From Streptomyces sp. NBC_00443 (GTDB lineage Bacteria; Actinomycetota; Actinomycetes; Streptomycetales; Streptomycetaceae): 64,000 bases of DNA. The notes beneath the pieces were generated by a model. That model saw only the letters and a list, made by a program, of their open reading frames with translations. It did no database searches and was not told where the DNA came from. The translations under genes were made by a program, and so were the position numbers. Below are positions 11,194-20,778 of this stretch, piece after piece. Position 1 is the stretch's first letter; every line of letters begins with the position of its first letter. Location: assembly GCF_036014175.1 (NCBI RefSeq), contig NZ_CP107917.1, positions 8,990,001 through 9,054,000 of the forward strand. Direction: 5' to 3'.

Positions 11194-12329
11194 TCTTCCG
11201 GACGACGAACCCCAGGACCACCAGGCCGGCCCTGCGCAAGGTCAGGACCACCACGGCCCTGCGCCCCCTCCAGCACCGCCTCGACCCGGCCAGGGTCGAG
11301 GAGATCCCGTTCCACACCAGCGACGGCGTACGCCTCGGCCTGACCCGCATCGACACCGGCGACCGGGGCCGTCCCGCTGTCCTGCTCCTGCATGGACACA
11401 CCGCCTCGGCCGACATGTTCCTGCTGCCCGAGACCCGCAACCTGGTCGACGTCCTGCTGGACGCGGGCTACGAGCCCTGGCTGCTCGACTGGCGAGGCAG
11501 CTGCCGCCTCCCGTACAACGAGACGGGCCGCCGCTACACCTACGACGACGTCGCCCTGTACGACATCCCCGAGGCCGTCCGCCACATCCGCACCCGCATC
11601 GGCGACCGCCCCCTGTTCGCCGTCGCCCACTGCATCGGCTCCCTCACCCTCTCCCTGAGCATGACGGCGGGCCTGGTCCCCGGACTTGCCGGGGTGGTGT
11701 CCCAGGGCGTGTTCCTCACGCCGAAGCTCGCGGGTCGCACCTCCCTGCGCATGACGCTGGCCGGGGAGCTGCTGAAGTCCCGTATCGACCACATCCCGGT
11801 CGACTTCCGCAAGGTCGGCCTGCGGTCGAAGTACACCCCGCTGTTCGCCCTCGCCTCGCGCAAGGCGACCTGCCCGGACCCCACCTGCCAGATCCTGCAC
11901 AACTCGGCGTGGGGAACCGGGGCGTCCCTTTTCGTCCACGAGCACCTGACCGACACGACCCACAACCGCCTCGCCGACCTCCTCGGCCCCGCCCCGCTCT
12001 GGATCCTGCCGCACCTGCGCCGCATCGAACTGGCCCGCACCGTCGTGCGCTGGCACGACACCGACCAGCGCTACCGGACCCTCCCGCAGAACGCCCTGGA
12101 CGCGGCGGCCCGCATCGACACCCCTGTCCTGCTCCTGGCGGGCAGCGAGAACGGCCTGTGGCTCGACTCCCAGGAGCTGTGCCGCGACGTCCTAGCCCAC
12201 CGTCAGCCGCAACTGGACGTGACGTACACCGAGATCCCCGGCTACGGCCACCTGGACACGTTCCTCGGCAGGGGAGCGGCCCTCGACGTGTTCGGGCACA
12301 TCCTCGATTTCCTGGACGAACGGCGGTGA
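11190..12329 (+). CDS. Alpha/beta hydrolase partner of the reductase
   Basis: This 379-residue protein starts at ATG 11190, overlapping the reductase stop by ATGA, so the two are translationally coupled. It has the core of an alpha/beta hydrolase: oxyanion region LLLHGHTASADMF, a GY(x)PWLLDWRG strand and a late histidine in GYGHLDTF. The usual nucleophile elbow GxSxG is replaced by AHCIGS, which puts a cysteine at the nucleophile position. Cys-type elbows are known in some hydrolases, such as dienelactone hydrolase, and in some PKS thioesterases. Coupling to the reductase suggests it acts on the same polyketide or lipid product, perhaps as an editing thioesterase or an esterase. The in-frame sequence upstream of 11190 is an accidental continuation of the carrier-domain frame, not an N-terminal domain. 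Confidence 0.85.
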   Translation: MIFRTTNPRTTRPALRKVRTTTALRPLQHRLDPARVEEIPFHTSDGVRLGLTRIDTGDRGRPAVLLLHGHTASADMFLLPETRNLVDVLLDAGYEPWLLDWRGSCRLPYNETGRRYTYDDVALYDIPEAVRHIRTRIGDRPLFAVAHCIGSLTLSLSMTAGLVPGLAGVVSQGVFLTPKLAGRTSLRMTLAGELLKSRIDHIPVDFRKVGLRSKYTPLFALASRKATCPDPTCQILHNSAWGTGASLFVHEHLTDTTHNRLADLLGPAPLWILPHLRRIELARTVVRWHDTDQRYRTLPQNALDAAARIDTPVLLLAGSENGLWLDSQELCRDVLAHRQPQLDVTYTEIPGYGHLDTFLGRGAALDVFGHILDFLDERR

Positions 12330-12347
12330 CGGCAGGCAACGACGCCG

Positions 12348-12393
12348 GTTACCGTACCGATCAGTAACCAGACCCTTTATCAGTAACCAGACC
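12348..12393. promoter_or_regulatory. Paired direct repeats and an inverted repeat, probable operator
   Basis: The 15-base word ATCAGTAACCAGACC occurs at 12360-12374 and again at 12379-12393, a 19-base period close to two helical turns. The first copy also forms an inverted repeat with GGTTAC at 12348-12353 (GGTTAC ... GTAACC). It lies between the PKS-linked hydrolase and the next hydrolase gene, so it probably binds a dimeric regulator that controls the downstream gene. The regulator cannot be named from the site. Confidence 0.45.
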
Positions 12394-12421
12394 GTTCCCG
12401 CCGTATCCCAGGAGGCCACCC

Positions 12422-13200
12422 ATGCCGCAGCTCGAAGTCGACGGCGCGACGCTGACGTACGACGACGAGGGCCCCGCGAGGGCTCGGGTGTGCCCCTGGT
12501 GTTCGTCCACGGCTGGACGGCGAACCGGCATCGCTGGGACCACCAGGTGGCCCACTTCGCCGAGAAGCGGCGCGTCGTCCGGCTCGACCTGCGGGGGCAC
12601 GGCGAGAGCAGCGGGGCGGGAGCGCGCACGATCGACGACCTGGCCGAGGACGTGCTTGCCCTTCTCGGTCACCTCGACGTCGAGCGGTTCGCGATCATCG
12701 GCCACTCCATGGGCGGGATGATCGCCCAGACCATCGCCCTCACCCACCCGGAACGGGTCGAGCGCATGGTGCTGGTGAACTCCATCGGCAGGATGGCCTA
12801 CAGCCGGGGCCGCGCCCTGCTGATGGCCGCCTCGACGCTCGCCCCCTTCAAGCTGTTCGTCGCCACCAACATCCAGCGCGCCTTCGCCCCCGGCTACCCG
12901 CGCGAGGAGATCCGCGAGTACGTCCGCGCCTCCGCCGACACCCCCCGCGAAGTCGTCATGACGCTCTACGGCGCCATGCGTGCCTTCGATGTGCTGGACC
13001 GGGTCGGCGAGATAGGCACGCCCACCCTGATGGTGCACGGCTACCACGACATACAGCTGCCCCTCGCCCAGATGCTGCGGATGGCCAAGGCCTACCCCGA
13101 CGCGGTGATCCGTGTCCTGGATGCCGGCCACGAACTGCCGGTGGAGAAGCCGGCCGAACTGACCGCCGCACTCGACGGGTTCCTCACCGGCCGGGGATAG
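12422..13200 (+). CDS. Alpha/beta hydrolase (frameshifted near its start)
   Basis: The corrected protein begins MPQLEVDGATLTYDDEGP at ATG 12422, behind CCAGGAGG, and continues REGSGVPLVFVHGWTANR in the next frame. One missing C in 12472-12475 accounts for the break; the open part in the second frame begins at 12490. It is a standard alpha/beta hydrolase: HGWTANRHRW, nucleophile Ser in GHSMGG, acid region GYHD and His in DAGHELPVE. Length after correction is about 260 residues, normal for the family. The substrate is unknown. It follows the PKS cluster in the same direction but is separated from it by a repeat-bearing intergenic region, so it may be an independent gene. Confidence 0.82.
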
Positions 13201-13271
13201 GCGGCGGAGCGCACGCGGCAGCACGGACATCCCGCTCGGGCCGCGGCCCGGCCAGGCGCACTATTTAAGCC

Positions 13272-13301
13272 TTGCCTTATATAAGCAGTCGCTGGCATAG
13301 T
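13272..13301 (+). promoter_or_regulatory. Promoter with palindromic operator for the ArsR-type gene; predicted leaderless transcript
   Basis: A -35-like TTGCCT (13272-13277) and a -10-like CATAGT (13296-13301) are 18 bases apart. The perfect palindrome CTTATATAAG (13276-13285) sits in the spacer, ideal for repression by the ArsR protein itself. Six bases separate the -10 element from the GTG at 13308, so transcription would start at the start codon and the mRNA would be leaderless. Confidence 0.5.
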
Positions 13302-13307
13302 GAAGCC

Positions 13308-13661
13308 GTGCACGCATTCGATGTGCTGGGTGATCCGGTCAGGCGCCGGATATTGGAGCTGCTCGCGACCGGCGAGCAGGCATCGGGCGACATCAGCGCC
13401 GTGATCCAGGACGAGTTCGGAATCTCCCAGCCGGCCGTGTCGCAGCACCTGCGGGTGCTGCGCGAGAGCGGCTTCGCGTCCGTGCGGGCGGAGGGCACGC
13501 GCCGGCTGTACGCCGTCGACGCCGCGCCGCTGCGCGAGGTGGACGCATGGCTGGAGAGGTTCCGCGGCTTCTGGGAACAGCGGCTCGACGCCCTCGGAAC
13601 GGAACTCGCACGAGGCAAGCGCGAGCGCAGGCTGAGAAAGGGAGCGAGCGGGGATGAGTGA
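13308..13661 (+). CDS. ArsR-family transcriptional regulator
   Basis: This winged-helix protein of 117 residues starts at GTG 13308 (VHAFDVLGDPVRRRILELL), the usual family start; the TTG 12 codons upstream falls inside the promoter. The recognition helix lies in GISQPAVSQHLRVLRESG. No cysteine pair for metal sensing is seen, so it is a metal-independent member. These are commonly paired with an SRPBCC/AHSA1 gene, exactly as here, where the next gene overlaps by 8 bases. It probably represses its own two-gene operon through the palindrome in the promoter spacer. Confidence 0.93.
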   Translation: MHAFDVLGDPVRRRILELLATGEQASGDISAVIQDEFGISQPAVSQHLRVLRESGFASVRAEGTRRLYAVDAAPLREVDAWLERFRGFWEQRLDALGTELARGKRERRLRKGASGDE

Positions 13662-14292
13662 GATCGTCGACGAGTTGAACCGCCTGCACCGGCAGGTCGG
13701 TGCACGGCAGGTCGAGGCGGGCGAGGCCCGTACGGTGCTGCTGCGGCGCACGTACGACGCCGAGTTGGCCGACGTGTGGGACGCGGTGACGTCGCCTGAG
13801 CGGATCAGCCGCTGGTTCCTGCCCGTCAGCGGGGAGTTCAAGGTCGGCGGGCGCTACCAGCTGGAGGGCAACGCCGGTGGCGAGATCCTCGAATGCGAGG
13901 AGCCCACGCGGCTGCGCGTGAGCTGGCTGTACGGGCCCGACCCGGGGTTCAGCGAGGTCGAGGTGCGGATCACGCCGGAGGGCGAGGAGGGCACGGTGCT
14001 GGAGCTGGAGCACGTGGCCGTCGTGCCGGACGAGTTCTGGGACCAGTTCGGACCGGGGGCCGTGGGCGTCGGCTGGGACCTCGGGCTGATGGGCCTCGCC
14101 ATGCACCTCGCCGGCGGCGGGATGAGCAAGGAGGAGTCCGAGGCCTGGCAGCTCTCGGACGAGGGCAAGGCGTACGCGACCCGGTCCGGCGAGCTGTGGG
14201 GCGAGGCCTACACCGCCTCGGGCGCCGATGGACAGGTCGTGGCGGCCACGACGACGGCGACGATCGCGTTCTACACCGGAGCGGGGTCGTAG
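13654..14292 (+). CDS. SRPBCC / AHSA1-type START-fold protein
   Basis: This 212-residue protein has the AHSA1 signature: RRTYDAELADVWDAVTSPERISRWFLPVSG near residues 30-60, then GGRYQLEGNAGGEILECEEP and the strand RLRVSWLYG. Members bind hydrophobic ligands in a helix-grip cavity; no enzyme residue can be assigned. ATG 13654 overlaps the stop of the ArsR-type gene, so the pair forms an operon and is co-translated. The biological role of such ArsR/AHSA1 pairs is generally unknown. Confidence 0.9.
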   Translation: MSEIVDELNRLHRQVGARQVEAGEARTVLLRRTYDAELADVWDAVTSPERISRWFLPVSGEFKVGGRYQLEGNAGGEILECEEPTRLRVSWLYGPDPGFSEVEVRITPEGEEGTVLELEHVAVVPDEFWDQFGPGAVGVGWDLGLMGLAMHLAGGGMSKEESEAWQLSDEGKAYATRSGELWGEAYTASGADGQVVAATTTATIAFYTGAGS

Positions 14293-14299
14293 AGCGGCT

Positions 14300-14310
14300 C
14301 GAAACTTTCG
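14300..14310. promoter_or_regulatory. Distal CGAAA-C-TTTCG operator
   Basis: This perfect odd palindrome CGAAACTTTCG lies 8 bases after the SRPBCC stop and is identical to the proximal copy at 14430-14440, 130 bases away. Such sites are known in front of Streptomyces xylanase genes and are bound by LacI-type xylan regulators. The distance would allow looping, which is inference. Confidence 0.6.
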
Positions 14311-14375
14311 AACCGTTGATGGGTGTCGTGGAGGGGCTTTCTTGAGCCAACTGAGGTCGGTGGGTGTGCAGTCTG

Positions 14376-14440
14376 TTGACGGCACTGGGTGTCGCTCCTA
14401 GGGTCTGCCGCGAAATTCGGAAATCCGTCCGAAACTTTCG
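14376..14440 (+). promoter_or_regulatory. Xylanase promoter with two overlapping operators
   Basis: A good housekeeping-type promoter: TTGACG (14376-14381), 17-base spacer, TAGGGT (14399-14404), predicted start near 14411. Two palindromes follow at once, CGAAATTCG (14411-14419, form CGAA-N-TTCG) and CGAAACTTTCG (14430-14440), both placed to block initiation or early elongation. The arrangement predicts repression relieved by xylo-oligosaccharides. Confidence 0.65.
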
Positions 14441-14461
14441 AAGCCCCAGGAAGGGGACGAG

Positions 14462-15844
14462 ATGGTGACCCGCACATCCATCGACCCGCCTCCCGAGCGT
14501 CGCCCTCGCCGCTCGCGCACCCGCACCGCACTGGCCCTCGGCATGGCGGGCCTGCTCGCCGCCGGCGGCGTCACCGCCCTCGCGGGCACCGCCGAGGCCG
14601 CCGGCACGCTCGGCACCGCGGCAGCCGAGAAGGGCCGCTACTTCGGCGCCGCCGTCGCCGCGAACCACCTGGGCGAAGCCCCGTACGCCTCGACGCTCAA
14701 CACCGAGTTCAACTCGGTCACGCCGGAGAACGAGATGAAGTGGGACGCCACCGAGCGCACCCGCGGCACGTTCACCTTCGGCTCCGCCGACCAGGTCGTG
14801 AACCACGCCCAGAGCAGGGGCATGAAGGTCCGCGGCCACACGCTGGTCTGGCACTCCCAGCTGCCGGGCTGGGTCGCCGGCCTCGGCACCGCAGACCTCA
14901 GATCGGCGATGAACAACCACATCACGCAGGTCATGCAGCACTACAAGGGCAAGATCCACTCCTGGGACGTCGTCAACGAGGCCTTCCAGGACGGCAGTAG
15001 CGGCGCGCGGCGCAGCTCGCCCTTCCAGGACAAGCTGGGCAACGGCTTCATCGAGGAGGCGTTCCGCACCGCCCGCGCCGCGGACCCCGCCGCCAAGCTC
15101 TGCTACAACGACTACAACACCGACGGCGTCAACGCGAAGAGCAATGCCGTCTACAACCTGGTCAGGGACTTCAAGTCCCGCGGCGTACCGATCGACTGCG
15201 TCGGCTTCCAGTCCCACTTCAACAGCGCCTCCCCGGTCCCGTCCGACTACCAGGCCAACCTCCAGCGCTTCGCCGACCTCGGCGTCGACGTGCAGATCAC
15301 CGAGCTGGACATCGAGGGCTCGGGCACGGCACAGGCCAACAGCTACACCAACGTCACACGCGCCTGCCTCGCCGTCTCGCGCTGCACCGGCATCACCGTC
15401 TGGGGCGTCACCGACAAGTACTCCTGGCGCGCCAGTGGAACGCCCCTGCTGTTCGACGGCAACTACAACAAGAAGCCGGCGTACAACGCGGTCCTGACCG
15501 CGCTGGGCGGCTCCTCCTCCGGTGGCGGCACCCCCGGCGCCGCCTGCACGGCCACCTACAGCAAGGCCGAAGAATGGAGTGACCGCTTCAACGGCAAGGT
15601 CACCATCACCGCGGGGAGTTCAGGGATCGGCAACTGGACCGCGACCGTCACCGTGACACCCCCGCAGAAGGTCTCCGCGACCTGGAACGGCACGCCCAGC
15701 TGGGACGCCGGCGGCAACGTCATGACGATGAGGCCGAACGGCAACGGCACCCTGGCCGCCGGAGCCTCGACGAGCTTCGGCTTCACGGTCATGAAGAACG
15801 GCACCGACGCGGCCCCGGTGATCGGCTCCTGCACGGCTTCCTGA
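14462..15844 (+). CDS. Secreted endo-1,4-beta-xylanase, GH10 with C-terminal CBM2
   Basis: This 460-residue protein hydrolyses xylan backbones outside the cell. An N-terminal Arg-rich export signal with hydrophobic core (residues about 22-48) ends near AEAA. The GH10 domain spans about 50-345; the acid/base Glu is E173 in WDVVNEAF and the nucleophile E281 in ITELDIEG. A Ser/Gly linker leads to a family 2 cellulose/xylan-binding module (about 355-460), which carries paired cysteines and surface Trp residues. The start at ATG 14462 follows GGAAGGGG. It is a single transcription unit, with operators upstream and a terminator hairpin downstream. Confidence 0.95.
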   Translation: MVTRTSIDPPPERRPRRSRTRTALALGMAGLLAAGGVTALAGTAEAAGTLGTAAAEKGRYFGAAVAANHLGEAPYASTLNTEFNSVTPENEMKWDATERTRGTFTFGSADQVVNHAQSRGMKVRGHTLVWHSQLPGWVAGLGTADLRSAMNNHITQVMQHYKGKIHSWDVVNEAFQDGSSGARRSSPFQDKLGNGFIEEAFRTARAADPAAKLCYNDYNTDGVNAKSNAVYNLVRDFKSRGVPIDCVGFQSHFNSASPVPSDYQANLQRFADLGVDVQITELDIEGSGTAQANSYTNVTRACLAVSRCTGITVWGVTDKYSWRASGTPLLFDGNYNKKPAYNAVLTALGGSSSGGGTPGAACTATYSKAEEWSDRFNGKVTITAGSSGIGNWTATVTVTPPQKVSATWNGTPSWDAGGNVMTMRPNGNGTLAAGASTSFGFTVMKNGTDAAPVIGSCTAS

Positions 15845-15891
15845 CCGACCCGGAACCGGTTTCGGACCGGCACCGGACGGGCTCAGGACCG

Positions 15892-15927
15892 GTGTCCGGC
15901 GCGGCGGCTTCCCCTCGCGCCGGACAC
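15892..15927. terminator. Bidirectional terminator hairpin
   Basis: A perfect 12-bp stem (GTGTCCGGCGCG / CGCGCCGGACAC) with a 12-base loop lies between the convergent xylanase and lipoprotein genes. No U-tract follows, as is usual in Streptomyces. Confidence 0.7.
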
Positions 15928-15935
15928 ACCCTCGC

Positions 15936-16664
15936 TCAGCCGACCCGCAGCGTCTTCTTGGCCAGTTCGTATGCCGGCAGCATCGCCCGGTGTTCCTCGG
16001 TGTCCATCCCGCCGAGGTGGATGACGACCGGCCCCTTCTCGGTGGTGACGGCCAGGGCGGTCTCCTCCTTCGTCTCCTCCAGGAGCTTGCTCGTGACGAG
16101 GTACTTCACCTCGGCACCGGAGAGATCACCCGCCTTGAAGGCGCTGTACTTGGCCTTGCTCACGCTGTTCTCGTCGGCCAGGAAGGCCTCCAGCACGGTG
16201 CGTGCGTCGTCGTCGCCCGGTTCGCCCGTCCAGATACGCAGGAAGCCGATGTTCCCCGCAGGCTTCGCGTCCACCTCGCAGGCGGCCGTGACAGGGCCCT
16301 GGTGCAGCAGCGCGTCGGCGATCTCCTGGGCCAGCTCGCTGTCCTCGGAGTCGCCGGACCCCTCACCGCTGCCACCCGCCTTGTCCTTCCCCGTCCCGGC
16401 GTCGACGGCCTCCGCCTCCCAGTACTGGGCGATGTCGAAGGTGACAGGGAGCTCGCAGTCCGATCCGGCGGCGCCGATGGTGCCCCCGCGCTTCACCGCC
16501 GTATCACCGTCACTCGCCGCCTCGGCCGACGCGGACGCCGAAGTCGATGCGCTCGCCGACGCCTTCGTGTCGTCCTCGGCCGCCCCCGAACAGCCCGTCA
16601 GCACCCCTGCCAGCAATGCCACCTGCGCCAGCCGGCGCCGTACGTGTCCCGCCCCCACCAACAT
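15936..16664 (-). CDS. Secreted lipoprotein, function unknown
   Basis: This 242-residue protein has a clear lipoprotein signal: basic start, hydrophobic core and lipobox LTGC with Cys25, followed by a low-complexity Ser/Ala linker. The mature domain (about 60-240) contains two cysteines (SDCELP, TAACEVD) that may form a disulphide and is rich in Asp/Glu. I recognise no catalytic motif. It is expected to be anchored to the outer face of the membrane. It is convergent with the xylanase gene and separated from it by a strong hairpin, so it is a separate unit. Confidence 0.85.
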   Translation of the reverse strand: MLVGAGHVRRRLAQVALLAGVLTGCSGAAEDDTKASASASTSASASAEAASDGDTAVKRGGTIGAAGSDCELPVTFDIAQYWEAEAVDAGTGKDKAGGSGEGSGDSEDSELAQEIADALLHQGPVTAACEVDAKPAGNIGFLRIWTGEPGDDDARTVLEAFLADENSVSKAKYSAFKAGDLSGAEVKYLVTSKLLEETKEETALAVTTEKGPVVIHLGGMDTEEHRAMLPAYELAKKTLRVG

Positions 16665-16768
16665 GGTGATCTCCCCACCCGATCCCGCTCTTTCTGATCT
16701 TGCTCAGCGGCACACAGTATCCGAGACCACTGACAAGGCGGATTCTGGCCCTGCGGCATCATGAGGCG

Positions 16769-17560
16769 ATGACCTCGCTGCCCTTCGACCGCTACTGCGA
16801 CGCGATCGTCTCCGAAACGGAGCGGCTCAACGCCCATGTGCGCGGCACGGACATGACCTCCCCGGTGCCCTCCTGCCCCGGCTGGAACCTCGGCCGGCTG
16901 TTGCGGCACGTGGGCGGCGACCACCGCTGGGCCGAGGAGATCGTACGGACCCGTGCCACCGGTCCGGTCCCCGGTGACGGCGTGAACGACGTGACCGCGT
17001 ACACCCATGAGGCCGAGGCGTTCCTGGTCCCATGGCTCGTCGAGGGCGCGTCACGGCTCAGCGCCACCCTCCGCGCCGCCGGCCCCGACGCACAGGCGTG
17101 GAACCCGTCCGACGAGCGGTCGGCGCCGGTGGCGTTCTGGGCCCGGCGCATGACCTACGAGACCGCCCTGCACCGGGCCGACGCCGCCCTGGCGACGGGG
17201 GCTGACTTCGCGCTCGACGGCGACCTCGCCGTCGACGCGGTGCAGGAATGGCTGGAGTTCTCGACGTTCCCCGAGGCGTTCGAGCCGGGTCCGGACCTGC
17301 CCGAACTGCTAGGCGCGGACCGCAGGCTCCACTTCGACGCGACCGACGCCGGAGAATGGCTCGTCGACCTCACGGGCAAGCAGCCCGTCTGGCGCCCCGG
17401 ACCCGGCGACGCCACCGCGACCGCGCGCGGCCCGGTGACCGACCTTCTCCTGTACTTCTACCGTCGGCCGACAGCCGCCGTCGGAACGCAGGGCGACACC
17501 GCACTCCTCGACCTCTGGCGCACGCGCGCGGGCTTCTGGCTGGAGGCGCCGGGGGAGTGA
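16769..17560 (+). CDS. Maleylpyruvate isomerase / MDMPI-type (DinB-like) protein
   Basis: This 263-residue protein starts at ATG 16769; the frame is open further upstream, but the family start is MTSLPFDRYCDAI. It has the metal-binding N-terminal fold of mycothiol-dependent maleylpyruvate isomerase-like proteins: CPGWNLGRLLRHVGGDHRWAEE provides the first His ligands and TYETALHRADA the later one, all on helices of a DinB-type four-helix bundle. Members are mycothiol-dependent metalloenzymes or unassigned relatives common in actinomycetes. The C-terminal half is the usual small alpha/beta domain. No partner genes indicate the reaction. Confidence 0.87.
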   Translation: MTSLPFDRYCDAIVSETERLNAHVRGTDMTSPVPSCPGWNLGRLLRHVGGDHRWAEEIVRTRATGPVPGDGVNDVTAYTHEAEAFLVPWLVEGASRLSATLRAAGPDAQAWNPSDERSAPVAFWARRMTYETALHRADAALATGADFALDGDLAVDAVQEWLEFSTFPEAFEPGPDLPELLGADRRLHFDATDAGEWLVDLTGKQPVWRPGPGDATATARGPVTDLLLYFYRRPTAAVGTQGDTALLDLWRTRAGFWLEAPGE

Positions 17561-17561
17561 C

Positions 17562-18190
17562 CTACCCGACTGCGGGGCGGGTGACCACCTTGATGTTGAA
17601 CGCATGGGCACCCACGCCGCCCGCGATCCCCATGAAGAGCAACGCGAAGTGCTCCTGTCCGCGCGCGGTGCGGATGCCGCCGATGTCGAGTTGGGATGAC
17701 GGGGCCCAGCCGAGGTCGGTGAGCAGTCGGCCGGTGGTCCGTTTGGCTTCGGCGTCGTCGCCGGAGAGGAAGACGGTGCTGGGGCCGTCGAGATCGTTCG
17801 GGGCGATCATCACGGTCGCGTCCATGGTGCACAGCGTCTTGACGACGGAGGTCAGGGGAAGGCCTCCTGGATCTGTTCACCCAGGCTGCTGTTGGGGTGG
17901 GAGAGTTCGGTGTAGTCGTCACTGAGGCCGACCCCGACATCGATCAGCAACGTGCCGGCCAGCGCCGGTGCCCCGATGGAGTGCAGCAGTTCCACGGAGA
18001 CGGTCCCGGGGGTGGCGTTGACCAGAACCTCCGCGTGGGCCGCCGTCTCGCTCAGGCCTGCCACGGGGAGGCCGAGGCCCGTACGTTCCTTCGGGTTTCG
18101 TGAACCCAGTAACACGTCGTGCCCCGCGGCACGCCATCCATGGGCCAGTGCTCGTGCGACGTTGCCGGTGCCAAGCAGTCCGATACGCAT
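17562..18190 (-). CDS. NADPH-dependent F420 reductase-type Rossmann protein (frameshifted)
   Basis: Two abutting reading frames on the minus strand form one protein of about 209 residues. The first (18190 to about 17855) has the NADP-binding start MRIGLLGTGNVARALAHGW, SRNPKE and VLVNATPG. The second (to 17562) has SVVKTLCTMDATVMI, FLSGDDAEAK and a C-terminal helix. Restoring one G in the plus-strand run 17855-17858 gives QEAFPLTSVVKTL and removes the stop. The family includes F420:NADPH oxidoreductase and many paralogues of unknown substrate; the fold is certain, the cofactor partner is not. The stop codon is within a few bases of the end of the convergent MDMPI gene. Confidence 0.8.
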
Positions 18191-18410
18191 GGTGTGAGGC
18201 TAGGCGGGGCGCGGGCTCGGCAGATCGGGCCGCGGGCTCAGGCCGACCGGGACCAAGGTCGTAGTTCCGTGGTCGGTCATGTGCCGCTTTGCTGAACCGG
18301 CAACACCGTTTGTCTCCCGTCAAGGCCTCCCGCAGGCTTCATCAGCGTGGACGCGGAAGCCCTCGCGCTGCCCGTGTCCCGCCACGACATCTGTGCAAAC
18401 GGGAGGCGTC

Positions 18411-19049
18411 ATGACCGAGACATCCGCAATGAAGGCAGCCGAGTTCTGGGAGGCCCGCTATCGCGACCGCGACGGGCGTCTGTGGAGCGGCCGCCCCAAC
18501 GCCCTGCTCGTGCGTGAAGCCGCCGGCCTCGCGCCGGGAAGCGCGCTCGACCTCGGTTGCGGCGAAGGGGGCGACGCGGTGTGGCTCGCCTCGCGCGGCT
18601 GGCGGGTCACCGGCGTCGACATCGCGCACACGGCTCTGGAACGTGCCGCCCTGCACGCAGCCGAGGCAGGCGTGAGCGACCTTACGACCTGGGAACGGCA
18701 CGTACTCGGAGAGACGTTCCCCGAAGGTTCCTTCGACCTGGTGAACGCGCAGTTCCTGCAGTCACCGGTCGCCCTGGACCAGCAGCGGGTTCTGCGCCAG
18801 GCCGCAGCGGCGGTCGCGGCGGGCGGCACCTTGCTGATCGTCATGCACGCCGGCTGGCCGTCCTGGCAGACCGAGCCACCCTTCGATGCGGAGTTCCCCA
18901 CCCTGCGGGGCGTCCTCGACGAACTCGCCCTGCCGGAGGCCGACTGGAGCGTGGAGACGCTGGACACGGTACGCAAGCCGAGCGAGTCACCCGAGGGGCT
19001 GGAAGGCTACCGGGACGACCACGTGTGGCGGCTTCGGCGCACCGCCTGA
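18411..19049 (+). CDS. Class I SAM-dependent methyltransferase
   Basis: This 212-residue protein starts at ATG 18411 behind GGGAGG. It begins FWEARYRDRDGRLWSGRPNALLV and contains the SAM-binding motif ALDLGCGEGGDAVWLA (motif I), an acidic end of strand 2 in VTGVDIAHTALERA and motif IV in FDLVNAQFLQ. This is the TehB/thiopurine-like subgroup, often found beside detoxification genes. The methyl acceptor is unknown. The ~220 bases upstream contain no gene that I can support. Confidence 0.88.
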   Translation: MTETSAMKAAEFWEARYRDRDGRLWSGRPNALLVREAAGLAPGSALDLGCGEGGDAVWLASRGWRVTGVDIAHTALERAALHAAEAGVSDLTTWERHVLGETFPEGSFDLVNAQFLQSPVALDQQRVLRQAAAAVAAGGTLLIVMHAGWPSWQTEPPFDAEFPTLRGVLDELALPEADWSVETLDTVRKPSESPEGLEGYRDDHVWRLRRTA

Positions 19050-19204
19050 CGTACGGCGCCCTCAGGCACCGTACTCCGGGCCCTGTGCCAGGCTCTGCCG
19101 CGCCCGATCCAGCACCGGCTCGCCGAACACCCAGCCGTCGGCCGTGGTGACCGAGTCGCCGGTGCCGAGGACGGCACGGGGCCGGTGCGGTTCATCGGCC
19201 GGAG

Positions 19205-20774
<1,570 letters not shown>

Positions 20775-20778
<4 letters not shown>

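Noticed and set aside
8685..12329. One continuous 1214-residue protein in a single frame
   Set aside because: The middle third is Arg/Pro-rich nonsense, while the thioester reductase is encoded in another frame across the same bases. The hydrolase merely shares the frame of the carrier domain.
19050..19204. Small gene between the methyltransferase and glpD
   Set aside because: A minus-strand frame shows plausible residues (GWVFGEPVLDRARQSLA) but has no start outside glpD and no recognisable family.
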